DNA from: a bacterium
Lineage (GTDB): Bacteria; Armatimonadota; Zipacnadia; Zipacnadales; UBA11051
Length of the DNA stretch: 64,000 nt
Assembly: GCA_030604405.1 (NCBI GenBank)
Contig: JAUVVY010000001.1
Coordinates: 1 to 64,000, forward strand
Direction of reading: 5' to 3'
Below are positions 16,066 through 25,514 of this stretch, one piece after another. Below the pieces are notes generated by a model. It did no database searches and was not told the DNA's origin. It was given only the letters and a program-made list of their open reading frames with translations. Numbering within the stretch: position 1 is the first letter of the stretch; each line of letters begins with the position of its first letter. The position numbers and the translations under genes were made by a program.

Positions 16066-19000
16066 CTATTGATGAAAGTCCTGCTTGTGATCGGCTTTGA
16101 GCAGGACCCTGTCGCCTAGCTTGACGGTGCTGCCCCAGACCACCGACATCTTCTCCACCGCGCCAGCCCTCATCCTGATCCACACCAGCCGGGCGTCGGA
16201 TTCGATGGGCTCAAGACCGCGCTCCCAGTCTGTCTTCGGAGCCCATACCCATAGCTCACCTGTGAGGTTGAAGAAGACGTAGTCTATCACTTCGTCTGTC
16301 ATCATGCTGAGTTGGACACTTCTGAGCGTACTAGTACTCTTCGTTCGAGTGATCTCATGTCCGGCGATTGATTCTTCAGGGCCCGCGAATAGCATCGTTT
16401 GACGGAGGCTCGGCCAGTCGAGGTGGTAAGAGTGAACCAGCTTTCTTGGCCCCTTGTCTCCTATGACCTCTACATCCTCGCCCATAGCATCGATCCATAC
16501 GACACAGGATTGGCTGGGCGCGTTGACATTGCGGCCGGCTTGCCCCGAGGGGTCCAGGTACACTGTGACACCCGGCTCCACCCACGGCTCTTCAACTCCG
16601 GTGACCAGTTGCGAACGGACATCCACCGGCTGATCCGCCGGAGCCACCTCATCGAAGATGACAAAGTATGATTTGTCAATCATGATGACATGGCGGACGA
16701 AGCGGCTGAGGCCGTCGTAGCACCCTGATGCGTCGCCGGCTGCATAGACGACATCACCGACCACACCGAACGCCTCGACGCTGCCACCCGCAGCCGCCTG
16801 TCCCTGCCCATCAACCAACAGAGTGCTGTGAAGCTCGGTCGCCCGCCTGCCGTAGCCGGGGTCGGTGAGGAGCCAGTTACCACCTACGTTGAGCATGAAG
16901 GAGTTTTGGTCCAGTTGGCAATGGCTGCCCTGGTAGCCGGAGCGCATGGCGAAGAGCAAGTCGGATTCGCCGCCCGCGAAGCCGGAGCGCATGATGAGCC
17001 AGCCGATGTCGCGGTAGTGGGCTGCCGGGAGCCAGCCGGCCGGAGCCTGCGGCACGGTGTCCAGCGGGTGCCACAAGACCGCCAGTGGCGGCGTGTAGGT
17101 GAAGAGCTTCGTCAGGCCGGTGCTGTGTGCGAGATACCACTGGGCCAGGCCGTCGCCGCCCCTGGCGCGCCACGCGGCCATCGAGTTGTAGGCCCGCGCC
17201 GAGTAGCCGGAGTCGCAGAAGTTCACACTCGTGGCAGTGCCCGGGTCGAGGCAATAGGTCACGAAACGCAGCGTCTTCTCAATGTAAGGATGAGCAACCA
17301 GCGCGTCGTCTCCGTGCAGAGACAAAGTGCCGGCGAACGGCATGATCAGGCTCATCGCATACCCGCCATAGACCAGGCCCTCCACGTAGCCGCCGTCGCG
17401 GTCGCGGGCGTCGAGAAACACCGACAGCCGCCGCCGGGCATACTGCACATACTCATCAGCCCGGTCGTCATCGCCAAGCGTGGCCATGCCGGCGATGCCC
17501 ATCCCGCCCATGACAACAGCGAAGCCGTTGGGCCAGGACATTGTCCGCGCCCAGCCGTCCTGACCGGTCTTCATCACCGCGGCGGCGCCCTTCTCGAGCA
17601 GGGCATCAGCGATCGTCTTCCGCTCCTGCTCGGACAGGACATCATACAGAAAGTCATAAGCGAAGGCGACCGCGTGGCAGAAGTGACCGGTATCAAGGCA
17701 AGCGGGCTGGGAGGGATAATCCGGGTCGTTCCAGCGGGGCCATTCACACAGCGCCAGCGTCCAGGACTTCGCCAGGTCCGCGTAGCGCTGCTCGCCGGTC
17801 AGAAGATATGCAGTCGCCATGGCCTCAATGCGAATCTCAATAGCCCGCGAAAGGCCGGTCCAATACGGGAAGGGGTCGTCGTGGCGCGGCGGCACAGCCG
17901 GTGGCATGGCCGTCTTGTAACGCTCCCCGTACACCACGATCTCCTTTTCATCAAAACATTTGTCCGCCACGCTGATGAGCTGGGTATACAGCTCGGCAAG
18001 CTGTGGGTGCTGCTCGCGCAGTTGCTCCGGCGGCAGCTTGACCAACTCGCGCAGCCTCGCCAGCTCGGCCGGGCTTACGAACAAGCGCGGGTGAGGTGCA
18101 GGTGCGAGCTCTGCAGGCGGCAGATCTTGCTCTGGAATCTGCTCAACAGTGACGGGCGTGACCTCAGCGGCGTCCCACGCGGCCCTGGACTCGGCATAGA
18201 CAATCGGGCGGAAGGCATCGGCCGCGGGAAGCGCGCTGAGCGGCACGCTGACTGCGGTCGAGGTTTGCCAGGCCTTCGCGGGCGTGGTGACGGTGGCGAG
18301 CTGCTGTTCGCCCTTGTACCACACGGCGCCGATATGGATGGTCTGCGGGAGGGCGGACCTGCCGGAGAGCGTAGAGGTGAGGTGGAGGCCCTCGGCGGGT
18401 GCTGCTACCGGCCCCAACATGCCGAAGCGGCCGTCGCCAAGGTCAATCAGTTCGCCGGCCGGCGCTTGTCGGGTGGCCGCGGGGATAGTGTCGTGCGGCT
18501 CAAATTCGGCGGCAGCATCATCAAACAGCGCCGTGCCAATGCCTGCGAACTCCACCGACATGCGCCAAGCGTCGGCCTCAAGGGGAGGCGAGGCGGAAAG
18601 CTCCAGCGTGCGCCATTCGCCGGCTGAATCTTTCAGCTCGGTGCTGTTGTGCAGCTGTACGTAGTCGTCACCTTTGAGAAACATCAGCCTCAGGAAAGCT
18701 CCGCTGTACCTATTTCGCACAGCTTCATCCATAGCGACCTTGAGGTGCGCAGAAACGGTGACTCGTTTGCACGGTGTAAGAGGTTGAGGGTCGGAATAGT
18801 AGTAGCCGGATATGCTTGTGCCCTCGCCCTCGGTGAATGTGATCTGGGCCGCGCGTTGACCCGAGCGTGCGTCTTCAGTGAGTCTGTGAGCAGGGAAGGT
18901 AATGCTGCGGCCCATCCAGGCGGCAGGCAGTAGTCCCTGCTCGCGGTCCTGGGAATCGTCCCGGACCTGCTCAAAGCCCGGATTGGCCAGCTCTAGTGCT

Positions 19001-19086
19001 GTCGCCGCCGGCTGCACGTCCTGGCCGAGACAGATGGCGCTGGAACTGAGCAAGATCACGGAAAGTACCTGACAGAATGTGCGCAT
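16066..19086 (-). CDS. Secreted heparinase II/III-like protein with N-terminal carbohydrate-binding-like region
   Basis: 1006 aa. Signal peptide ending near SAICLGQ. About 30-200 is a CBM-like beta region (LELANPGFEQVRDD, SVEFAGIGTALFDDAAAEFE). From about residue 330 (HPRLFVSPAELARLRELVKL) an alpha/alpha toroid typical of polysaccharide lyases follows (YADLAKSWTLALCEW, AFAYDFLYDVLSEQERKTIADALL). Then comes the heparinase II/III beta-sandwich (MRSGYQGSHCQLDQNSFMLNVGGNWLLTDPGYG, HSTLLVDGQGQ, IMIDKSYFVIFDEV). Such enzymes cleave uronic-acid polysaccharides by beta-elimination; the actual substrate is unknown. Start ATG has GGAGGAG upstream. It is one of four related large proteins in 15 kb. Confidence 0.82.
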   Translation of the reverse strand: MRTFCQVLSVILLSSSAICLGQDVQPAATALELANPGFEQVRDDSQDREQGLLPAAWMGRSITFPAHRLTEDARSGQRAAQITFTEGEGTSISGYYYSDPQPLTPCKRVTVSAHLKVAMDEAVRNRYSGAFLRLMFLKGDDYVQLHNSTELKDSAGEWRTLELSASPPLEADAWRMSVEFAGIGTALFDDAAAEFEPHDTIPAATRQAPAGELIDLGDGRFGMLGPVAAPAEGLHLTSTLSGRSALPQTIHIGAVWYKGEQQLATVTTPAKAWQTSTAVSVPLSALPAADAFRPIVYAESRAAWDAAEVTPVTVEQIPEQDLPPAELAPAPHPRLFVSPAELARLRELVKLPPEQLREQHPQLAELYTQLISVADKCFDEKEIVVYGERYKTAMPPAVPPRHDDPFPYWTGLSRAIEIRIEAMATAYLLTGEQRYADLAKSWTLALCEWPRWNDPDYPSQPACLDTGHFCHAVAFAYDFLYDVLSEQERKTIADALLEKGAAAVMKTGQDGWARTMSWPNGFAVVMGGMGIAGMATLGDDDRADEYVQYARRRLSVFLDARDRDGGYVEGLVYGGYAMSLIMPFAGTLSLHGDDALVAHPYIEKTLRFVTYCLDPGTATSVNFCDSGYSARAYNSMAAWRARGGDGLAQWYLAHSTGLTKLFTYTPPLAVLWHPLDTVPQAPAGWLPAAHYRDIGWLIMRSGFAGGESDLLFAMRSGYQGSHCQLDQNSFMLNVGGNWLLTDPGYGRRATELHSTLLVDGQGQAAAGGSVEAFGVVGDVVYAAGDASGCYDGLSRFVRHVIMIDKSYFVIFDEVAPADQPVDVRSQLVTGVEEPWVEPGVTVYLDPSGQAGRNVNAPSQSCVVWIDAMGEDVEVIGDKGPRKLVHSYHLDWPSLRQTMLFAGPEESIAGHEITRTKSTSTLRSVQLSMMTDEVIDYVFFNLTGELWVWAPKTDWERGLEPIESDARLVWIRMRAGAVEKMSVVWGSTVKLGDRVLLKADHKQDFHQ

Positions 19087-19232
19087 TGGATCTCCTCCGT
19101 TCGAAAGTACCAGACGCAGGCGGGGCGACTGCTGCCTGGTCGCATTGGTTGCCGGTATCTGCTGCTGTTGATTTCGCCTTGCGTGAGTGCTTCTCCTGCA
19201 GATGGCAAGGCTGAGGCCGAGCTACGCAACAT

Positions 19233-19320
19233 GGGAAATTGGGGACAGTCACCTATTCCAGAGGAATAGGAGTGGGACTTAGAGAAGTGGGAATAAATAG
19301 GTGACTGTCCCCAATTTCCC
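19233..19320. repeat. Palindromic GGGGACAGTCACC element, copy B
   Basis: Perfect 25-bp arms at 19233-19257 (GGGAAATTGGGGACAGTCAC...) and 19296-19320. The 38-bp centre, read in reverse complement, closely matches the centre of copy C (CCACTTCTCTAAGT shared). It lies between the kelch gene end and the lyase-like gene start. Just upstream (about 19195-19230) is a fragment resembling the 3' half of the 20447 element (GCAAGGCTGAGGCCGAGC). Confidence 0.9.
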
Positions 19321-19324
19321 GGCG

Positions 19325-20419
19325 TCAGGGGCGGATGGTGACAGCGTCCGAGACGACCTGCCTGGTCTCAGCTTCGATCCTTAGGCCGCCGGAGATCAGA
19401 ACTGCCCCGGACGACAACAGCGTGGCTTTGTGCTCGTGGACCGCAGTGGACAGAGGCGGCCCCGGGCGGAAGCAACCCTCTTTCGGGTCAAACACCTCGC
19501 ACGAGGCTACCGTGTGTGGCCCACCCTGGCCGTTGAAGCCCCCGGCGATGAGTACCCGCCCACCGGGCAGCAAAGTTGCCGTATGGTCCATGCGCGGCTC
19601 GGCCAGGTCCGGCCCCGCAGTAAAGGTGCCGGTGGCAGGGTCGAACAGCTCCGTGCTGCCAAGCTGGCGGCCCGCCGTCGCACTGTAACCGCCAGTAATA
19701 AGAACGCGGCCATCACGCAGCAGTGTGGTAGTGTGACGGGACCGATGAGCCAGCATCCGACCAGCAGGTTGGAACTGTGCGGCAGCCGGGTCATACAACT
19801 CAGCAGCGGCCAGTGTCCGTTCGCCAGGATATTGCGTGCCACCAGTGATGAGCACGCGACCGTCGCCCAGCAGGCAGGCGGCATGGCCGAAGCGGCTGAA
19901 CCGCATATCACTGGTAGGGCTGAAGGTGTGCGTGGCCGGATCGAACAGGTCGCACCCGGCGAGTGATGTGACCCCGCCGACAAATCCGCCGGTGATGAGC
20001 ACGGTCCCGTCGGCGAGTAGAGTAGCCGCGTGCAGTTCCCTCGGCGCGGACATCTTCTGCTCCAGGAAGACAAAGCGCTGACCATCAAACAGCTCAGCGG
20101 TGCGGGAGGTCGAGTAGGGAAGGATGAAGCCGCCGGCGATGAGTACGGTGCCGTCGGGCAGAGCAGTGGCAGTGTGAAAGGCTCGGCCTTTGTGGCCTGG
20201 CGGCCCGGGCGAGAATTGATTAGTGGCCGGGTGGAAGAGCTGAGTTCCAGTGACGAACGCGTCTCCTGGCCCGAGCCCTCCGTATATCAGTATTCGGCCA
20301 TCTGCCAGCAGCGTAGCGGTATGGGCATAGCGCGGCGTAAGCATCTGCGCCTGAGCCCAGGCCAATCCAGAAATGGCGATAAGCAAGGCTGCACTGAGAT
20401 GTCGTGCTGCGTGTAGCAT
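19325..20419 (-). CDS. Secreted kelch-repeat beta-propeller protein
   Basis: 364 aa. Signal peptide (ALLIAISGLAWAQA), then seven kelch-type blades each with the pattern H-x-A-T-L-L-x-D-G-R-V-L-I-x-G-G (for example RYAHTATLLADGRILIYGG, RELHAATLLADGTVLITGG, RMDHTATLLPGGRVLIAGG). Each is followed by ELFDPAT-like turns. Seven copies would close one propeller. Such modules bind carbohydrate or protein; no catalytic residues can be named. It sits between two lyase-like genes on the same strand and is likely part of the same exported set. The ribosome binding site is weak. Confidence 0.87.
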   Translation of the reverse strand: MLHAARHLSAALLIAISGLAWAQAQMLTPRYAHTATLLADGRILIYGGLGPGDAFVTGTQLFHPATNQFSPGPPGHKGRAFHTATALPDGTVLIAGGFILPYSTSRTAELFDGQRFVFLEQKMSAPRELHAATLLADGTVLITGGFVGGVTSLAGCDLFDPATHTFSPTSDMRFSRFGHAACLLGDGRVLITGGTQYPGERTLAAAELYDPAAAQFQPAGRMLAHRSRHTTTLLRDGRVLITGGYSATAGRQLGSTELFDPATGTFTAGPDLAEPRMDHTATLLPGGRVLIAGGFNGQGGPHTVASCEVFDPKEGCFRPGPPLSTAVHEHKATLLSSGAVLISGGLRIEAETRQVVSDAVTIRP

Positions 20420-20446
20420 GGGCTTGTCGGCTAGTCCTTACTTGAG

Positions 20447-20596
20447 TTAGCCCGCATTATATGCTCAGCGAGGGGACAGTGTAATGATCCCACTCACCTC
20501 GGGCTGGAAGCTGAGAATGCTTGCGCATTCTCACCTGAGCCTTGCAAAAGGCGCAAGGCTCAGGCCGAGCCACGGGTTTGTGGGTAATGCGGGCTA
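20447..20596 (+). repeat. Structured multi-arm intergenic element, copy 1
   Basis: Outer arms TTAGCCCGCATTA (20447-20459) and TAATGCGGGCTA (20585-20596). Inside, CTCGG (20498-20502) pairs with CCGAG (20565-20569), enclosing two hairpins: GAGAATGC/GCATTCTC (20513-20532) and a 12-bp stem CCTGAGCCTTGC/GCAAGGCTCAGG (20534-20564). Copy 2 at 34193-34306 has the same plan with compensatory changes in both hairpins. Confidence 0.85.
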
Positions 20597-20677
20597 GTGG
20601 CTTACTCGACTTAGTTCGCATTGTTATGAATATTGGACCGATTGTTCTGCAGGCAAGGCCGCGATGGGCCATTTTCG

Positions 20678-23600
20678 CTACTCTAACCGGACGTCGGCCC
20701 AGGCGGCGTGGTCCGAGCCAATACCATCGCCAGCGTCAGTGCAGTACAGCCTGAGCTTACTCGCGCCTGAAATATCCACCGAGATCGCCAGCGGCTCCCT
20801 GCCACCGCGCAGGACAGGTGAGGTGTAGCGCGTTTCCCACTCGCCGTCCTCTGCCACCTGCACCTCGAAGACAACGCTTCCGGAGGTCCCGGCGGTATCG
20901 TCCACACCGATGACGGCCTTGAATAGCCTGCGCCCCGGCGCCTGTGCGAGATCGTAGATGACCTCGGCGCGTGCCGGGCGTTGACCCGCAATCCCCACCT
21001 CCGGATGGGTGTGGAGGCCCTTGTCGTAAGCGTCACCGCCCATCTGCAGGAGTTTCCCGAAGTAGTCAGTGTCTTTGCGCAAGCCACCATGGACAGAGGA
21101 ACTGCTCTCCTTCAGGTCGCTGAGATAGACTACGTCCTCGGGAATGTCAATCAGCTTCCTGTACGACAGCGAGAAGGACGTGCTCTCCTGATCCACTGCC
21201 AGGTCGTCGAGAGTGATGGTCACGGTGTGATGCGCGGGAGCCTCCTGCTCCTCGCCGGCCAGTGCCCGGGCCATGTCAATCTCAATAGTCACGGACCTGG
21301 GGTTGGCGGGCGGCAGGCTGATTTTGACCAGGTCGCCGCTGTCATCTATTCTCTTCCCATCCAGGCTGACGACGATGGAGCTTCTATCTATGCGATTGGC
21401 GTCATCCTCGGCCTCGACAATAAGCGTTTTCGGCGGGGGAATTCTGGCAAGCATCACGACAGGTTTCAGCTCCAAAGACTCCTCATCCAGCAGGACTTTG
21501 GTGATCTCAGGGGGCCCAATATCGTCCAGCTCAAGCCAGTCGGGCTTATTCGTCAGCAGCCACGCCACTTGCTCTGCGCTCTCACTGGCGGGCACTGTCA
21601 GCGTCACGACGCCGGCCTGCTGACTAAAGGTGGCCTCGGCCTTCTGCCACTTGCCACCGCCAATTCGCAGCCAGATGTCCGCGTCTTGGGCCGGCATGGT
21701 GATCGTCGCTGCACCGGTAGCAGACATGCTGTAGCGGTGAAATCCGGCGTCGAGCTCCGAGGCATCGTCGCTCAGCGGATTACGATCTCGGCGCCATGCC
21801 AGCTGGCACGGTACGCTGACGGTCTGTCCGGGCTCGATGGCGTGGATGATGAACCAATCGCCCGGCTCGATGCCCTCGGCGGCCAGGTCAACTTCATCAG
21901 CGATATCCATCGTCATGCGGTCACCGTAAGTCTTGGCGATGGTGTAGGTCTGGTCCTTCTCCGGGAACCAGGCCCTGGCTCCCGACCACCAGGGGCTGTT
22001 GATGCCGGCCCAGAGCTGCCGATTGCTACTCAGGCTATTGGGTTTGTCGGGATCGAGCAAGCTAACCTGATACCAGCCCATGGACAGGGGAGCGTACCTG
22101 GCCAGGTCCACGCGCAACAGGCCATCGGCAAGAGCCGTCACCTTTTCGATGTCATAGGCCTCTTTATGGCCATTGACTACGTCAATCGATATGGGCTTGC
22201 CGGCCAGGCCATGGCCCAGCGGCCAGGGGCGGTCGGGGCGCACGATCAGAGCGCTTTCCAGGTGGGTTCCGGTGAGGTCGCCGACGAGGTCCACAATGGT
22301 CCCGGTGAAATCACCGGATAGACTTGCGGAGAATTTGCCACATTGCAGCGTGCTTCCGCGCACCATGTGAGCTTCGGCCACCTCCCCGTCAGCATCTCGG
22401 CGCACCAGAGCGTACCGGGCGTCAGTTGATAGACCGTCAGGCAAGCGGACCTGTCCAGGGGCGGGCTGGAAGATAACAGTATCGGTGTGCCCGCCGGCCA
22501 TTGCCAAGCTCAGCGCCACAACGTCTTGTGACAACTGCGTCGCCCTGGCGAGGGGCAGTCGCTTTACGTCCTTGATGACTGACTGTTCGCCCTCGCGGAA
22601 CCCTTCCAGAATGTGCAAATACGTGCTCTTGAGCGTCTCCTGCTCTTGTCCCTCAGGCAGGGCACGGCTTTCGATCAAGAAATCCCAGGCATCCCGGAAC
22701 CCTAGATTGTCTTTGAGGGTCTCACCGTTCGGTAGCGGCTGACGGATGTGGGTTACCCAGGGCCCTCTGCCCCGCAGTAGCGTGGTATTGTCGTCCTGTT
22801 TGAGACCGATCAGGCGCAGGCGCACCAGACCGACATCGTCGGGCAGCGGACGCTTCGGCTTGGTCCCGTCAGCCTTGAACGGCGCGTAGGCGGCGCAGTC
22901 GGTCTTCCAGGTCACGTCCCAGAGGTCAGGAGGAGACTCGAGGACTTGTAGCGGCCGGATCTGCCGGTACTCTCGCCGGTAAGGGAGGCTGTCGGGCGGC
23001 TGGTTCCTGAGCTTGTCGAGATGAACTGCCAGGTCAGGTCGCTCCGAGGCCACAGCCGGCAAGTTCTCTTCCGCCCGCTCGGCCCACGCACTCTGGTACA
23101 AAGCATGACGCTCTCCGCCGTCGAGACGCAGGATGTCAACAGCATAGGGGCGGCCGTCCGGCCCTTCGACGGCGAGCAGTGCCCGGCGGAATTCATCCAC
23201 CTCCACTTCCATGCGCTCGAAGGAGAACAGGTCTGTGGAATCGAGCACCTGAAAGTGCGCGCCCGGTTCTCCGGGAGCTTCGCCACCCTTGAAGGTGACC
23301 AACTCTCCGAAGCCCTCATTGTCCGACCAGCCGAGTCCCGTGCCCACCTCATTGACGGAGACTGTATTGTGGGCGATATGGCTGTGCGCCCAGCCCCAGC
23401 AATCGAACTCCATGCCGGAATAGCGGCGACATTCAAAGGGCTCATGCGGGTACGGCATGTCAAAGAAGGCCTGAATCTCCGGCTTGGACTTATCCAGATA
23501 CGCCGTGTGCCAGTGGGCCGCATAGCCGCCCTCGCGCATCACAGGGGTTCCATCCACCCAACATTCGATCCCGAGCTTATCGCCCGCCCCGTGCAGCGAG

Positions 23601-25234
23601 ACACGGTCGTAGGTCATGAATACTTCCTGGCGGTGGCCCGGACCACCGACGCGCAGAATCCCGATGCCGTATCCCGGCCAGTTCATGCTGGGCCACTTTT
23701 CATTGGTGCTGACCTGCTCGGGATTGGTGATAAAGCCGCTCGGGAAGGTATAGTTGTGCTGGTCGCCGAAGCCGAGTTGGTATCCGCGAACTGTGCGCAC
23801 TTTGCGAAGCTCGCTGCTGGCCGGGCCGAAGAAGGGATGCTCGTCCAGGAAATTGGGGACAAACGCCAGCCAGCCACGCGGATCCGTCATGTATCGGTAG
23901 TACCCGTTGAGCATGTCCATATAGTTGGGCGCGCCCTCACCATTCATCCCGTCGTGATAATGGTGGTTGTATAACACGCACTCCTGGTGGCCGGCAGCGA
24001 AGTCGAACAGGTACTCGTTTTCCAGCAGGATGCCCAGCATCATCAGGTCGGTGTAGGCCCCGTCCTGATAGTCGGATTGCAGGGGAAAGCTCTCGAAGAG
24101 CAGGGCCAGCTCCCGCATCAGCTTGGTCATAATCTTGCGGTCGAGGGCTTCCGGATCGCCGTATTTCTTCTGGGAGTAGTATTTGAAGGTCGGATGGTGG
24201 CGGACACGGGCAAACGGCTCGACCCAAGTAAGCTCATTGCCCTGAAAAATCCAGCCGCGGCTGATGCAGGGACGTCCCCGGTTCCAAAGCGATTTATTCC
24301 CGGTGCTTCCGGCTCGAATCGGCCGCGGCCAGGTCTCCCACTCGGCGCGCGTCAGGGGCTGGCCGTCCTCGCCGGTCGCCAGTTCGTTGCGGAAGGACAG
24401 CGGCAGGCCGTAGTACACATCCGCGACCCGGTCCAGAAGCGCCGCAAGCTTGTGAACGTGCAGCGGATTTCCGGTGTCATAAAATGCACTCATCAAGGCG
24501 TCGGCGCGTCCTGAGACGCCACACCAGCGGGCGTGTGCGGCTATTGTTCCCGGGAAGATCTGCCACTTCACGCCGTCCTTGTCGGTGAATTCGTATGCGG
24601 GAACCTCTTTGACGCTGCCGTCCAGGTGCAGGAATTCGGCTGTGCCGTTCGGGCGCAGTTTGTAATCATCCGGCATGTCCTCTGCGCGCTCGTAGAGGTC
24701 CTGCCCGCAGCAGGAGGTCGTGGCATGAAAAGCATTCTCGGGGTCCAATATCACGCCAGGCAGAGACCACGAGGCTATTGCCCCGCACAAGGGACAATAG
24801 GAGACCATAGCGCCCTGGGCTTTTTTGTCGCCAGGATCGCCTTCCAGGACACGTCCGAAGGGCGAAACGTGATCCGGGATCAGGACCTCAAGCTGGTCGT
24901 CAGGAGGGGCCGCTTTGGCATAGGTCTCGTACGCTTCCTGTGGAGGCAGCGGCTCGTGGTCCTTGTCCCACTCCTCGATCCGCGTGCGGGTCCACTCGGC
25001 CATGAACTGCTCAGGTGGCGGCGTCGGTATCTTTCTGCCCGGAATCAGCTCGGCGACCTTTGCCGCCCGGTCCGGTGCGTGCCACGAATAAGCCAACTCG
25101 GCCGCGCATGCCTTCGAGGCGAGAACCGCGAGTGCAACCATCATCAGGCCCGTCGCGACAATGAGCACGCGTCTCGGATGCGTCATTGACTCAAATCCGG
25201 CCGGAGTATCAACATGCAATTGCTGATTAGACAT
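20678..25234 (-). CDS. Very large heparinase II/III-like protein with C-terminal NPCBM domain
   Basis: 1518 aa from ATG 25234 (MSNQQLHVDT), which follows GAGAGGGA; a membrane/signal segment RRVLIVATGLMMVALAVLASKACA comes next. A cysteine-rich segment (YCPLCG ... SCCGQ, about 170-200) precedes an alpha-toroid and the heparinase-type sandwich (MTYDRVSLHGAGDKLGIECWVDG, REGGYAAHWHTAYLDKS, SHIAHNTVSVNEVGTGLGWSDN). The far C-terminus (about 1365-1518) is a clear NPCBM/NEW2 carbohydrate-binding domain (VVYLSDL, KGLHTHPEV, FKAVIGVDDTAGTSGSVVFEVQV, DHAAWADVRLE). Substrate unknown. The frame stays open upstream into a repeat (SLRKRGLETAS), which is not believed to be coding. Confidence 0.8.
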   Translation of the reverse strand: MSNQQLHVDTPAGFESMTHPRRVLIVATGLMMVALAVLASKACAAELAYSWHAPDRAAKVAELIPGRKIPTPPPEQFMAEWTRTRIEEWDKDHEPLPPQEAYETYAKAAPPDDQLEVLIPDHVSPFGRVLEGDPGDKKAQGAMVSYCPLCGAIASWSLPGVILDPENAFHATTSCCGQDLYERAEDMPDDYKLRPNGTAEFLHLDGSVKEVPAYEFTDKDGVKWQIFPGTIAAHARWCGVSGRADALMSAFYDTGNPLHVHKLAALLDRVADVYYGLPLSFRNELATGEDGQPLTRAEWETWPRPIRAGSTGNKSLWNRGRPCISRGWIFQGNELTWVEPFARVRHHPTFKYYSQKKYGDPEALDRKIMTKLMRELALLFESFPLQSDYQDGAYTDLMMLGILLENEYLFDFAAGHQECVLYNHHYHDGMNGEGAPNYMDMLNGYYRYMTDPRGWLAFVPNFLDEHPFFGPASSELRKVRTVRGYQLGFGDQHNYTFPSGFITNPEQVSTNEKWPSMNWPGYGIGILRVGGPGHRQEVFMTYDRVSLHGAGDKLGIECWVDGTPVMREGGYAAHWHTAYLDKSKPEIQAFFDMPYPHEPFECRRYSGMEFDCWGWAHSHIAHNTVSVNEVGTGLGWSDNEGFGELVTFKGGEAPGEPGAHFQVLDSTDLFSFERMEVEVDEFRRALLAVEGPDGRPYAVDILRLDGGERHALYQSAWAERAEENLPAVASERPDLAVHLDKLRNQPPDSLPYRREYRQIRPLQVLESPPDLWDVTWKTDCAAYAPFKADGTKPKRPLPDDVGLVRLRLIGLKQDDNTTLLRGRGPWVTHIRQPLPNGETLKDNLGFRDAWDFLIESRALPEGQEQETLKSTYLHILEGFREGEQSVIKDVKRLPLARATQLSQDVVALSLAMAGGHTDTVIFQPAPGQVRLPDGLSTDARYALVRRDADGEVAEAHMVRGSTLQCGKFSASLSGDFTGTIVDLVGDLTGTHLESALIVRPDRPWPLGHGLAGKPISIDVVNGHKEAYDIEKVTALADGLLRVDLARYAPLSMGWYQVSLLDPDKPNSLSSNRQLWAGINSPWWSGARAWFPEKDQTYTIAKTYGDRMTMDIADEVDLAAEGIEPGDWFIIHAIEPGQTVSVPCQLAWRRDRNPLSDDASELDAGFHRYSMSATGAATITMPAQDADIWLRIGGGKWQKAEATFSQQAGVVTLTVPASESAEQVAWLLTNKPDWLELDDIGPPEITKVLLDEESLELKPVVMLARIPPPKTLIVEAEDDANRIDRSSIVVSLDGKRIDDSGDLVKISLPPANPRSVTIEIDMARALAGEEQEAPAHHTVTITLDDLAVDQESTSFSLSYRKLIDIPEDVVYLSDLKESSSSVHGGLRKDTDYFGKLLQMGGDAYDKGLHTHPEVGIAGQRPARAEVIYDLAQAPGRRLFKAVIGVDDTAGTSGSVVFEVQVAEDGEWETRYTSPVLRGGREPLAISVDISGASKLRLYCTDAGDGIGSDHAAWADVRLE

Positions 25235-25251
25235 CGCATTCCCTCTCAGTC

Positions 25252-25374
25252 TAGAAGCGGTTTCAAGACCTCGTTTTCGAAGACTCACAGGCTGGAAAGA
25301 CGCTGCTGCTTTTTGGGCTTGCTTGCTTAGTCGTCTAATACCTGCGGCGGGGTACAAGCCCCCGCCCTACAGAA
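25252..25374 (+). repeat. AGAAGCGGTTTCAA repeat followed by GTAGGGCG-type arm
   Basis: AGAAGCGGTTTCAAGACCTC ... GACTCACAGGCTGGAAAGACGCTGCTGCTT (25253-25313) recurs at 29151-29264, where an insert interrupts it after CTGG. At 25344-25374 is GCGGCGGGGTACAAGCCCCC followed by GCCCTACAGAA, the inverse of the GTAGGGCGGGG arm. Both lie upstream of lyase-like genes on the minus strand. Confidence 0.75.
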
Positions 25375-25472
25375 CGCCGGCTGTTGTCAATAGGTTGTTG
25401 AAAGTTCCTAATAGATACGACAAGAATGTCGCGAAGCAGCTATCACGCACTCCGACCTATTCAGGACCTAGT

Positions 25473-25493
25473 GGGGGACTGTCCCCCCATCCA
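25473..25493. repeat. GGGGACTGTCCCC short palindrome
   Basis: GGGGGACTGTCCCCC plus CATCCA; an identical GGGGACTGTCCCCCCATCCA lies at 29271-29290. It may be a minimal relative of the GGGGACAGTCACC elements. Confidence 0.7.
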
Positions 25494-25514
25494 CACTCGG
25501 TTCTAAAACAGCTT

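Noticed and set aside
16828-18627. 599-codon open frame on the plus strand inside the lyase-like gene 16066-19086
   Set aside because: Fully antisense to a gene with signal peptide, ribosome binding site and recognisable lyase domains; its translation is rich in Arg/Gly/Ala with no domain and no ribosome binding site. GC-rich codon bias opens the opposite frame.
20981-22321. 446-codon open frame on the plus strand inside the 20678-25234 gene
   Set aside because: Opposite to the NPCBM-bearing lyase-like gene; no start signal and no recognisable fold.
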